Source: Paracoccaceae bacterium | GTDB taxonomy: Bacteria > Pseudomonadota > Alphaproteobacteria > Rhodobacterales > Rhodobacteraceae | Assembly: GCA_002400675.1 (NCBI GenBank) | Contig: NVQY01000160.1 | Location: forward strand, 1-12,938 | DNA length: 12,938 nt | Reading direction: 5' to 3' | Part shown: positions 6,923-12,938 of the stretch, piece by piece | How the letters are laid out: each line of letters opens with the position of its first letter | How positions within the stretch are numbered: the stretch's first letter is position 1 | Notes under the pieces: model-generated | Databases searched by the model: none | What the model was told of the DNA's origin: nothing | What the model saw: only the letters and a program-made list of their open reading frames with translations | Program-made: the position numbers and the translations under genes

Positions 6923-7891
6923 TCAGAACAGGAAATCGCCCTTGCCGAGATCAGCAAGATCCACGCCCACAAGCCGGATCACAACGCCAGCCCCGTCATC
7001 AATCACCACGTCAAGACCGTCTGCGTCCATGAAATTGTTCTTGAGGGATTGATAGCTGTTGATGGTGGAAAGCTGACGCAGGTCGATGTCTTCCTTGTTG
7101 TTGGTGGCGTCAAAATCCATGACCTTGTCGATCCCGGACCCGTCGCGAAAGACAAACCGGTCCGCCCCCTTGCCGCCGAACAGAACATCCTTGCCGGTGC
7201 CACCATTCAGAACGTCATTCTGGCTGCCGCCTTTCAACACGTCCCGCCCGCCGTCGCCAAACAGCTTGTCGCGGCCTTCACTGCCGAACACGCGGTCATT
7301 GCCGCTGCCGCCTTTGACGATGTCATTGCCCCTGCCCCCGTCCAGCTTGTCTTTGCCGGAATTGCCAAACAACCGGTCCCTGCCATCGCCACTATAGAGC
7401 TCATCATCGCCGCCCATGCCGCGGATGATGTCGTTGCCCTTCATATTGAAATCGGCACCGTCAACCACCAGCATCCCCTTGACGGCAATATCGGCATTGT
7501 TGCTAAGGGTGAAATCCCAGGATTGGTCCATCATGAAGAGTTCGATGCCCAGCGGTGCAGAGCCGGTAATATCCGAGACGATGATCGGCGCAAAAACCGC
7601 CATGTCGACATTAACCGTTTCAAAGGTCACCGACCCGGCCGTGGCCGAGGTAAAGACCACGCTGTCCAGCGTCCCCGAGGTCAAAAAAGTGTCTAGGCCA
7701 AAGGTGCTATAGCCAAAACCAGTTCCGTTCAGGATAAAGGAACTTGCCGCGCCGCCAAAAGCCCCCGACCCGGTGATTTGTGTGGTCGTTGCTGTGGTAA
7801 AGCCGGCTTCGGTGGTCAGATAGTCGATGACGCCCAACAGGCTGGATGCTGAAAAACCACTGTTGGCGGGAAGAGATACTTTTATCCGCAT
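6923..7891 (-). CDS. RTX calcium-binding protein, probable type I secretion substrate
   Basis: A 322-residue protein with no Sec signal peptide. Residues 1-150 are a Ser/Thr/Gly-rich, beta-rich region I do not recognise. Residues 155-244 are ten in-register RTX nonapeptides of the GGxGxDxUx type (such as RVFGSEGRD and VLNGGTGKD), which fold into a calcium-filled beta-roll. After that come DRFVFRDGSGIDKVMDF and a C-terminal tail ending GDFLF. An acidic residue followed by hydrophobic residues at the very C-terminus is typical of type I secretion signals. No ABC exporter or membrane-fusion gene is next to it, so it must use a distant system. The start at 7891 is favoured by AGGGGG 9 nt upstream; an earlier in-frame ATG at 7930 lacks comparable support. 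The gene ends 19 nt from the convergent operon. The function (adhesin, matrix or enzyme) is unknown. Confidence 0.87.
   Translation of the reverse strand: MRIKVSLPANSGFSASSLLGVIDYLTTEAGFTTATTTQITGSGAFGGAASSFILNGTGFGYSTFGLDTFLTSGTLDSVVFTSATAGSVTFETVNVDMAVFAPIIVSDITGSAPLGIELFMMDQSWDFTLSNNADIAVKGMLVVDGADFNMKGNDIIRGMGGDDELYSGDGRDRLFGNSGKDKLDGGRGNDIVKGGSGNDRVFGSEGRDKLFGDGGRDVLKGGSQNDVLNGGTGKDVLFGGKGADRFVFRDGSGIDKVMDFDATNNKEDIDLRQLSTINSYQSLKNNFMDADGLDVVIDDGAGVVIRLVGVDLADLGKGDFLF
7160..7429 (-). repeat. Ten tandem RTX nonapeptide repeats
   Basis: The 90 codons encode ten consecutive 9-residue units, each ending in an acidic pair such as ND, KD, RD or DD, without a register break. This is protein-level repetition; the DNA copies have diverged. 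Confidence 0.85.
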
Positions 7892-7900
7892 GATTAAAAA

Positions 7901-7906
7901 CCCCCT
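7901..7906 (-). promoter_or_regulatory. Ribosome binding site of the RTX gene
   Basis: AGGGGG on the minus strand, 9 nt before the ATG at 7891. It supports that start over the ATG at 7930. Confidence 0.55.
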
Positions 7907-7985
7907 GAATGAAAATGTTCGCTCTATCATTCACCCCGGTCGTCGAAAATCAATGATTCTTGTTTTTGCACAGACCGGACAAAAG

Positions 7986-8011
7986 AGGGGGAGGTCACGT
8001 GACCTCCCCCT
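7986..8011 (-). terminator. Probable Rho-independent terminator of the nrdJ transcript
   Basis: A perfect 26-bp inverted repeat: an arm starting AGGGGGAGGTCAC at 7986 and its exact complement ending at 8011. On the minus strand it is followed by CTTTT (7985-7981), a short T-tract; on the plus strand there is no T-run. It would therefore end minus-strand transcripts coming from nrdJ about 250 nt after its stop codon and insulate the RTX gene. The centre, CACGTG, leaves no free loop, so a few central pairs must open. A protein-binding palindrome is an alternative reading. Confidence 0.6.
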
Positions 8012-8020
8012 TAGGTTCGC

Positions 8021-8209
8021 CGTTCAGGCTCTTTTCAGTTTACCGCCCGGTGTTTTTTGCCTGCGGCCTGAACGTCGTCAGGGGCAAGCGCACCGGCCCC
8101 GTGGTCGACACGAAATCCGGGGATTTCGCGAGGTACGCGGTGGCGCGTACCGTGTCGTCAAGGCGACCGGGGGATTTCCCCGCTCTGCCCTTTTGGTCGT
8201 CGGGGCCGG
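8021..8209 (-). ncRNA. Candidate structured RNA or palindromic element in the nrdJ 3' region (family unknown)
   Basis: Perfect complementary segments, all read directly: 8021-8029 with 8066-8074 (9 bp); 8093-8101 with 8201-8209 (9 bp); inside the latter, 8106-8111 with 8152-8157 (6 bp), which closes hairpins 8112-8118/8121-8127 (7 bp) and 8132-8139/8144-8151 (8 bp, GTGG or CCAC tetraloop); and 8168-8172/8178-8182 (5 bp). The three-way junction 8106-8157 has only four unpaired bases (8128-8131) outside the loops. The minus strand is preferred because the terminator at 7986-8011 follows in that direction. It could be a 3'-UTR-derived small RNA, an mRNA-stabilising structure or a dispersed palindromic repeat. 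I cannot match it to 6S, SRP, tmRNA or RNase P RNA. Transcription is unproven. Confidence 0.45.
8106..8157. repeat. Three-way-junction inverted repeat
   Basis: CGACAC (8106-8111) pairs with GTGTCG (8152-8157). Enclosed without any gap are GAAATCC/GGATTTC (8112-8127) and, after the linker GCGA, GGTACGCG/CGCGTACC (8132-8151). All 21 base pairs are Watson-Crick, so the element is equally foldable on both strands. Confidence 0.75.
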
Positions 8210-8258
8210 AACCCGAAGGCATTCCAGACCCCTAAGCGTGGTTTCCCCCGCTATGTCC

Positions 8259-11200
8259 TTAGCTGCACCCGGTGGTGCCGCCGCATGTGTTGCACTTCAT
8301 GCAGGTGCCGTTGCGCACCAGCGTGTAGTTGCCACATTCGTTACAGGCCTCGCCTTCATAACCCTGCATCTTGGCTTGTGTCCGGTGATCCATGGTCATT
8401 GCGCCAATCGGCGCGGCTGTGGCAACAGACGTGACCGTCCCCATCGCGCCAGAGGTTTCGGGCACCAGAGATTGCAAGGTCGCCACCGGATCAGCGGCGG
8501 TTTTCAACGCCGTGGCCCCAAAGGACTGCCCGCCATTCAGCACAATCAGTTCCTGCGGCAGACGTTTGCGCAAATACCCGGTCGAGCTGATCTGTTTCAG
8601 CACCTCCAGCGACCGCGACGCGGCGGATTCGGACATTTCGCTGATGTTGGCCACGCCTTCTTGTTCGCCCCGACCAATCGAGTCAAAGGTCGCGCCTTGG
8701 GGTTGAACATGCGCCAGATCGGTGCGGTCAAGGTAGGACACCGCCAGTTCGCGGAACACATAGTCAAGGATCGACGTGGCGTTCTTGATGCTGTCGTTGC
8801 CCTGCACCATGCCGGCGGGTTCGAACTTGGTAAACGTAAAGGCGTCGACGAATTCCTCTAGCGGTACGCCGTATTGCAGGCCGACCGAGATGGCGATGGC
8901 AAAGTTGTTCATCATCGCCCGGAAACCCGCGCCTTCCTTGTGCATGTCGATGAAGATTTCGCCAAGGTTGCCGTCCTCGTATTCGCCGGTGCGCAAATAG
9001 ACCTTGTGCCCGCCGACCACGGCCTTTTGGGTATAGCCCTTGCGCCGCTGCGGCATCTTTTCCCGGTGGCTTTTGATGATTTCCTTGACGATGATCTTTT
9101 CGACCACCTTTTCCGCCAGAACCACGGCCTTTTCCTGTTGCGAGCCACTTTCCAGGATTTCGGCGGCCTCGTCATCATCCTCTACCAAAGCAGACGCGAG
9201 AGGTTGTGACAGTTTCGACCCGTCACGGTACAGCGCGTTGGCCTTGACCCCCAGCGACCAGCTAAGTTCGTATGCCTTCTGGCAATCCTCGATGGTGGCG
9301 TTGTTGGGCATGTTGATGGTCTTGGAAATCGCGCCTGAGATGAACGATTGCGAAGCGGCCATCATGGTGATGTGGCTTTTCACGCTCAGGAACCGCTTGC
9401 CGCGTTTGCCACAGGGGTTGGCGCAGTCAAAGATCGAATAGTGTTCTTCGCGCAGGTGCGGCGCGCCTTCCAGAGTCATGGTGCCGCAGATGTGGTCGTT
9501 GGCCGCGTCGATATCGGCGCGCGAATAACCGATGTGTTTGAGCAGATCAAAGGTCGGATCGTTCAGCTTGTCCACCGGGATGTTCAGTACGTTTGTGCAG
9601 AACTCAACCCCCAGCGTCCATTGGTTGAACACAAACCGGCAGTCAAATGCGCTTTCCAAAGCCGCGTCCACCTTGGTCAATTCGTTGGGGCCAAACCCCT
9701 TGCCGGCCAGCGTGGTATGGTTGATCGACGGCGCGTTGCCGATGCTGCCATGGCCCACCGCGTAGGAAATGATTTCCTCAATATGGGCGCTGGAATAGCC
9801 CAGCCCTTCCAAGGCACCGGGCACCGAACGGTTGATGATCTTGAAATAGCCACCCCCGGCCAGTTTCTTGAACTTGACCAGCGCGAAATCCGGCTCGATC
9901 CCGGTAGTGTCGCAATCCATCACCAGACCGATGGTGCCGGTGGGGGCAACAACGGTGGATTGGGCGTTGCGATAGCCGTGCTTTTCACCAAGGGCAAGGG
10001 CCTCGTCCCAGGCCGTCATGGCCAGTTCAACCAGCCGCCCATCGGGGCAGTTGGCGTGGTCAAGCGGCACAGGCTTAACGCTAAGCGCCTCGTAGCCTTC
10101 GGTGGCACCGTAAGCCGCGTTGCGGTGATTGCGTATCACCCGCAGCATGTGATCGGCGTTGCGTTTATAGCCGGCAAACGGCCCCTGCTCGGCGGCCATT
10201 TCGGCGCTGGTGGCATAAGATACACCGGTCATGATGGCGCTGAGCGCTCCGCACAGGGCGCGGCCCTGATCTGAGTCATAGCTGAACCCCATGTTCATCA
10301 GCAGCCCGCCAATATTGGCGAATCCCAGCCCCAAGGTGCGGAAATCATATGATAATTGTGCGATTTCCTTGGACGGGAATTGCGCCATCATCACGCTGAT
10401 TTCCAGCGTCAAGGTCCACAGACGCGCGGCATGCATATAGTTCTCGGCCAGGAATTTGCCGTCCTTATAGAAGGTCAGCAGGTTCATCGACGCGAGATTG
10501 CAGGCGGTGTCGTCAAGGAACATGTATTCCGAACACGGGTTCGATCCGCGGATCTCGCCGTCTGCCTTGCAGGTGTGCCAGTCGTTGACCGTGTCGTGAT
10601 ACTGAATGCCCGGATCGGCGCAGGACCATGCGGCGTGGCCGACCTGTTCCCACAGATCGCGGGCCTTGATGGTTTTCGCGACCTTGCCGTCGGTGCGGTT
10701 GATAAGCTGCCAGTCAGCGTCCTTTTCAACGGCCGTCAAAAACGCATTGGTGACCCGGATCGAGTTGTTGGAATTCTGCCCCGAAACCGAATTATACGCC
10801 TCTGAATCCCAGTCGGTATCATAGGTGGGGAATTCGATGCTGGTGTGGCCCTGGCGCGCATAATCCAGCACGCGTTTGATGTAAGTCTCAGGGATCGCCA
10901 CCTTTTTGGCGGCGCGAATGGCCGATTTCAGCGCGGTGTTGACGGCAGGGTCATAGACATCCGCCACCGCTCCGTCCCAGGATTTCAGCGCGGCAAAGAT
11001 GCCGTTCAACATCTGTTCGTGCATCTTGGAACCAGCGACGATCGACGCCACTTTCTGTTCCTCAAGAACCTTCCAGTTGATGAAATCCTCGATATCCGGG
11101 TGGTCGGCGTCAACGATCACCATCTTGGCGGCGCGCCGTGTGGTGCCGCCCGACTTGATTGCCCCCGCCGCGCGGTCACCGATTTTCAAAAAGCCCATCA

Positions 11201-11939
11201 GGCCGGACGACTTGCCGCCCCCCGACAGGGATTCGCCCGCGCCACGCAGGTGGCTGAAATTGGTGCCGGTGCCCGAGCCATATTTGAACAGACGCGCCTC
11301 GCGGACCCACAGATCCATGATGCCGCCCTCATTAACCAGATCGTCCTGCACGCCCTGAATAAAACAGGCGTGTGGCTGAGGATGCTCGTAGGACGACTTG
11401 GATTTGGTCAGTTTGCCGGTCTTGTGATCCACATAATGATGCCCCTGCGCCGGGCCGTCGATGCCGTAGGCCCAATGCAGCCCGGTGTTGAACCACTGCG
11501 GGCTGTTGGGCGCGGCCATCTGTGCGGCCAGCATGAAACGCATCTCGTCGAAATAGGCGCGCGCGTCGTCCTCGGTGCTGAAATAGCCGCCCTTCCACCC
11601 CCAATAGGTCCAGGCCCCCGCCAGCCGGTCGAACACCTGCTTGGACGAGGTTTCGCCGCCGGTTTCAACGTCCGCACCATCAGGAACCGAGCGCCACAGG
11701 AATTCCGGCACGTCCTTTTCACGCACCTTTTTCAGGCGCACGGGCACGCCGGCCTTGCGGAAATATTTCTGGGCAATCACATCGCTTGCGACCTGGCTCC
11801 ACTTGCCGGGAATCTCGATATCGGCCTGATGGAACACGATGGTACCGTCGGGATTGCGAATCTCGGACGTGACAAGGGTGAAATCCAGCTCTGAGTAAGC
11901 GTCCTGCCCTGATGTGGTGAATTTTCTGTCAATCTTCAT
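8259..11939 (-). CDS. nrdJ: Adenosylcobalamin-dependent (class II) ribonucleoside reductase
   Basis: Reduces ribonucleotides to deoxyribonucleotides using a radical generated from adenosylcobalamin, without needing oxygen. It is a 1226-residue single-chain enzyme of the long class II type. The N-terminal and barrel regions show [14 protein letters not shown] (146-159) and HACFIQG with Cys192. NPCSE (467-471) supplies the catalytic Asn467, thiyl Cys469 and Glu471, followed by [12 protein letters not shown] and [29 protein letters not shown] domain lies near residues 980-1060. The C-terminal tail is Cys-rich (Cys1199, 1202, 1213, 1216, 1219, 1225), fitting a zinc-binding or redox-shuttle role. 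The start at 11939 is chosen because GAGG lies 6 nt upstream and the protein then begins MKIDRKF; the open frame extends to 12053 but the extra 38 residues look non-coding. It is transcribed alone and followed by a structured 3' region and terminator. Confidence 0.96.
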   Translation of the reverse strand: MKIDRKFTTSGQDAYSELDFTLVTSEIRNPDGTIVFHQADIEIPGKWSQVASDVIAQKYFRKAGVPVRLKKVREKDVPEFLWRSVPDGADVETGGETSSKQVFDRLAGAWTYWGWKGGYFSTEDDARAYFDEMRFMLAAQMAAPNSPQWFNTGLHWAYGIDGPAQGHHYVDHKTGKLTKSKSSYEHPQPHACFIQGVQDDLVNEGGIMDLWVREARLFKYGSGTGTNFSHLRGAGESLSGGGKSSGLMGFLKIGDRAAGAIKSGGTTRRAAKMVIVDADHPDIEDFINWKVLEEQKVASIVAGSKMHEQMLNGIFAALKSWDGAVADVYDPAVNTALKSAIRAAKKVAIPETYIKRVLDYARQGHTSIEFPTYDTDWDSEAYNSVSGQNSNNSIRVTNAFLTAVEKDADWQLINRTDGKVAKTIKARDLWEQVGHAAWSCADPGIQYHDTVNDWHTCKADGEIRGSNPCSEYMFLDDTACNLASMNLLTFYKDGKFLAENYMHAARLWTLTLEISVMMAQFPSKEIAQLSYDFRTLGLGFANIGGLLMNMGFSYDSDQGRALCGALSAIMTGVSYATSAEMAAEQGPFAGYKRNADHMLRVIRNHRNAAYGATEGYEALSVKPVPLDHANCPDGRLVELAMTAWDEALALGEKHGYRNAQSTVVAPTGTIGLVMDCDTTGIEPDFALVKFKKLAGGGYFKIINRSVPGALEGLGYSSAHIEEIISYAVGHGSIGNAPSINHTTLAGKGFGPNELTKVDAALESAFDCRFVFNQWTLGVEFCTNVLNIPVDKLNDPTFDLLKHIGYSRADIDAANDHICGTMTLEGAPHLREEHYSIFDCANPCGKRGKRFLSVKSHITMMAASQSFISGAISKTINMPNNATIEDCQKAYELSWSLGVKANALYRDGSKLSQPLASALVEDDDEAAEILESGSQQEKAVVLAEKVVEKIIVKEIIKSHREKMPQRRKGYTQKAVVGGHKVYLRTGEYEDGNLGEIFIDMHKEGAGFRAMMNNFAIAISVGLQYGVPLEEFVDAFTFTKFEPAGMVQGNDSIKNATSILDYVFRELAVSYLDRTDLAHVQPQGATFDSIGRGEQEGVANISEMSESAASRSLEVLKQISSTGYLRKRLPQELIVLNGGQSFGATALKTAADPVATLQSLVPETSGAMGTVTSVATAAPIGAMTMDHRTQAKMQGYEGEACNECGNYTLVRNGTCMKCNTCGGTTGCS

Positions 11940-11945
11940 GTGCTG

Positions 11946-11950
11946 CCTCT
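11946..11950 (-). promoter_or_regulatory. Ribosome binding site of nrdJ
   Basis: AGAGG on the minus strand, 6 nt before the ATG at 11939. It decides against the upstream ATG at 12053. Confidence 0.7.
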
Positions 11951-12145
11951 GATCTTCAAAACTGTTCCTATGGCCACACGCAAATGGGCCCCCTTGTTCG
12001 CCAGAGGTCAGCCAAAAACAGCTGCACCAAACCGAAACGAAAACGACATCCAAACCACCCCCAAAGAGGCCATAAAACAGGCGTGCGCGCCCAGAATTTG
12101 AAAATTGTTGTCCGTCCCGATCCGATCGGCACCTCTGGCTATTGC

Positions 12146-12162
12146 TACCAGATTTAGTGGTA
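12146..12162. promoter_or_regulatory. Operator-like palindrome upstream of nrdJ
   Basis: TACCA (12146-12150) and TGGTA (12158-12162) form an inverted repeat with a 7-bp spacer, about 210 bp before the nrdJ start and next to the AT-rich stretch. Shape and size fit a dimeric repressor site. No regulator can be named, and 5-bp arms can arise by chance. Confidence 0.25.
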
Positions 12163-12475
12163 CCGCGACCGGCCTACACAATTTGGCGTATATTACCCTA
12201 TTGCGTCAACGGCATTTTCACACAAATTTCAAAACTTTTTGGTTGACCTGACGCGGTGCGTCCGGGCGATCTGAGGCCGGGTGATTCATCGCGCCGTTAA
12301 CCTTTCGGCCCCCCCCGCGCAGGCCCATTTGGAATTTGCGCGCCAGACAAGGGGTTTGGCGTCGGGACCTCATCAGGAATTAACTAATTTGTGCGATCAC
12401 AATGTCGAAAAAGCGGATCGTGCCGGGCGGGAAACTGGCCTAAGACTTGGGTGACGACATTGTTGCTTTTTGGAC

Positions 12476-12480
12476 AAGGA
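12476..12480 (+). promoter_or_regulatory. Ribosome binding site of the lipoprotein gene
   Basis: AAGGA, 7 nt before the ATG at 12488. It selects this start over an in-frame TTG at 12470 that lies upstream of the site. Confidence 0.75.
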
Positions 12481-12487
12481 TCCGCCG

Positions 12488-12919
12488 ATGCGCCCGTTGA
12501 TGCCGCTGATATTCGCCGTTCTGGGTGCCTGTGCAACACAAGATGTAGGGGTTTCAACCGGCACCGCCCGATTCCCGGAATTCCCGACCGGAATATTTAG
12601 CGCACTGAAAAAGTCCTGTTCGACCCCGGCGCAACAATACATTCGCCTGTCGCCCACCGTGGCGGAATGCCGTGAATACCTTGAACCAGAGGCCACCGCC
12701 GCCATCATCCTAACCTATGAGGGCACCACGGACGAGTTGCCACAGCTTATTTTGCGGATGGAAACCCGCGCGGACGGGACCGATACCCTGTTGACCACCA
12801 CCGCCTATCTGAACGTGCCGCAAAAGACCCAAGGGGCGATTCATGTGACCTTTCCCAGCGACCACTTCGACCGGATGCTAAAGGACTTGTACCGCGAATC
12901 GGGCGGTGTCCCGGAATAG
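12488..12919 (+). CDS. Small predicted lipoprotein of unknown function
   Basis: A 143-residue protein. Residues 1-14 are a very short hydrophobic leader (MRPLMPLIFAVLGA) followed by Cys15. LGAC fits a lipobox, so the mature protein is probably lipid-anchored in the periplasm. The mature part has two further cysteines, Cys44 and Cys61, close enough for a disulfide, and a mixed alpha/beta composition ending in an amphipathic segment (FDRMLKDLYRESG). I recognise no domain. The start follows from the AAGGA site 7 nt upstream. The gene is divergent from nrdJ across 548 bp, so shared function is not implied. Only 19 bp of sequence remain after its stop. Confidence 0.75.
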   Translation: MRPLMPLIFAVLGACATQDVGVSTGTARFPEFPTGIFSALKKSCSTPAQQYIRLSPTVAECREYLEPEATAAIILTYEGTTDELPQLILRMETRADGTDTLLTTTAYLNVPQKTQGAIHVTFPSDHFDRMLKDLYRESGGVPE

Positions 12920-12938
12920 GACCGCAGGCCGATACAGG

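Larger units (their letters stand above)
7892..8258. other. Gene-free region between the RTX gene and nrdJ, rich in inverted repeats
   Basis: 367 bp without a supported gene. From left to right it holds the RTX leader (7892-7985), a perfect 26-bp palindrome (7986-8011) and a series of long inverted repeats (8021-8209) immediately behind the nrdJ stop. Short open frames exist on both strands (for example minus 8040-8222), but they have no ribosome binding site and no recognisable domain, and they are explained by the GC-rich stem sequences. Confidence 0.7.
11940..12487. other. Divergent intergenic region between nrdJ and the lipoprotein gene
   Basis: 548 bp with no supported gene. It contains the T/G-rich (minus strand) nrdJ leader, a palindrome TACCA-N7-TGGTA (12146-12162), an 8-bp palindrome CCGATCGG (12122-12129), paired ACACAA(A)TTT motifs (12176-12184, 12220-12229), an AT-rich stretch around 12181-12242 that is the best place for the nrdJ promoter, a small hairpin GACGC/GCGTC (12250-12262) and a run of eight C (12309-12316). 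A short open frame (12391-12600, plus) overlaps the lipoprotein gene and is not credible. No B12-box sequence typical of cobalamin riboswitches was found. Confidence 0.6.

Noticed and set aside
7049..7696. 215-residue plus-strand open frame opposite the RTX gene, rich in Ala, Val and Ile
   Set aside because: Its periodicity is the complement of the RTX nonapeptide codons; the minus-strand protein has clear motifs and a ribosome binding site.
8040..8222. 60-residue minus-strand open frame behind nrdJ
   Set aside because: No ribosome binding site, low-complexity basic composition, and coincidence with the inverted repeats. A small peptide cannot be fully excluded.
8011..8258. tmRNA, 6S RNA, SRP RNA or RNase P RNA as explanation of the stem cluster
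   Set aside because: None of their signature sequences or overall shapes was recognised, such as a tRNA-like acceptor end, one long bulged hairpin or the RNase P conserved core.
7827..8861. 344-residue plus-strand open frame spanning the RTX start, the intergenic region and the nrdJ 3' end
   Set aside because: It runs through two real genes on the other strand, a terminator palindrome and the stem cluster; its composition is Arg/Gly/His-rich and there is no plausible start.
9348..11894. Long plus-strand open frames (9348-10274 and 10845-11894) antisense to nrdJ
   Set aside because: nrdJ is unmistakable on the opposite strand. These frames lack domains and ribosome binding sites and are the usual mirror frames of GC-rich coding DNA.
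11940..12053. 38-residue N-terminal extension of NrdJ
   Set aside because: The extension is Cys/Trp/Ser-rich without family similarity, whereas the ATG at 11939 has a good ribosome binding site and gives the expected N-terminus.
12243..12271. TTGACC at 12243 as the -35 box of the lipoprotein promoter
   Set aside because: No acceptable -10 hexamer lies 16-18 bp downstream; the promoter position is left unassigned.
11940..12300. Cobalamin riboswitch upstream of the B12-dependent nrdJ
   Set aside because: No B12-box-like GCCACTG core or the surrounding conserved pattern could be found on the minus strand.
12309..12316. Run of eight C as a phase-variation tract
   Set aside because: It lies about 170 bp upstream of the nearest start codon in non-coding DNA of a GC-rich genome; no link to expression can be seen.

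Overview
The window looks like chromosome from a marine-type alphaproteobacterium of the Rhodobacteraceae (Roseobacter group). This is inferred from GC-rich codon use, a DeoR regulator and dimethylglycine-dehydrogenase-like enzyme beside a glycine-betaine-type binding protein, a 1226-residue class II (B12-dependent) ribonucleotide reductase, and a short RTX protein ending in an Asp plus hydrophobic tail. No tRNA, rRNA, CRISPR array, insertion sequence or integrase is visible.

Left part (1-6903): a divergent catabolic locus. On the minus strand, running off the left edge, is the first gene of an ABC importer: a periplasmic OpuAC/ProX-type binding protein with an aromatic-rich ligand region. 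A 153-bp divergent intergenic region carries an 8-bp direct repeat with an 11-bp period. On the plus strand are five tightly packed genes: a DeoR-family regulator, a HisN/inositol-monophosphatase-type phosphatase, a two-domain FAD plus GcvT amine demethylase, a choline-kinase-like phosphotransferase and a class V PLP enzyme. Gaps between them are 0, 3, 13 and 30 nt, so they are very probably one operon. The set suggests uptake, phosphorylation, demethylation to methylene-tetrahydrofolate and PLP-dependent cleavage of a methylated amine or amino alcohol. The exact substrate cannot be read from the sequence, and the combination is the best candidate here for an undescribed pathway.

Middle (6923-8258): an RTX calcium-binding secreted protein on the minus strand, tail to tail with the operon. 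Behind it is a 367-bp gene-free stretch holding a terminator-like perfect palindrome (7986-8011) and, at 8021-8209, a dense set of nested perfect stems. These include a compact three-way junction with only four unpaired junction bases. This lies immediately 3' of nrdJ and ends at the terminator, so it could be a 3'-UTR-derived structured RNA or a dispersed palindromic repeat. No familiar RNA family explains it.

Right part (8259-12938): nrdJ on the minus strand, a 548-bp divergent intergenic region with operator-like palindromes near nrdJ, and a small predicted lipoprotein of unknown function on the plus strand.
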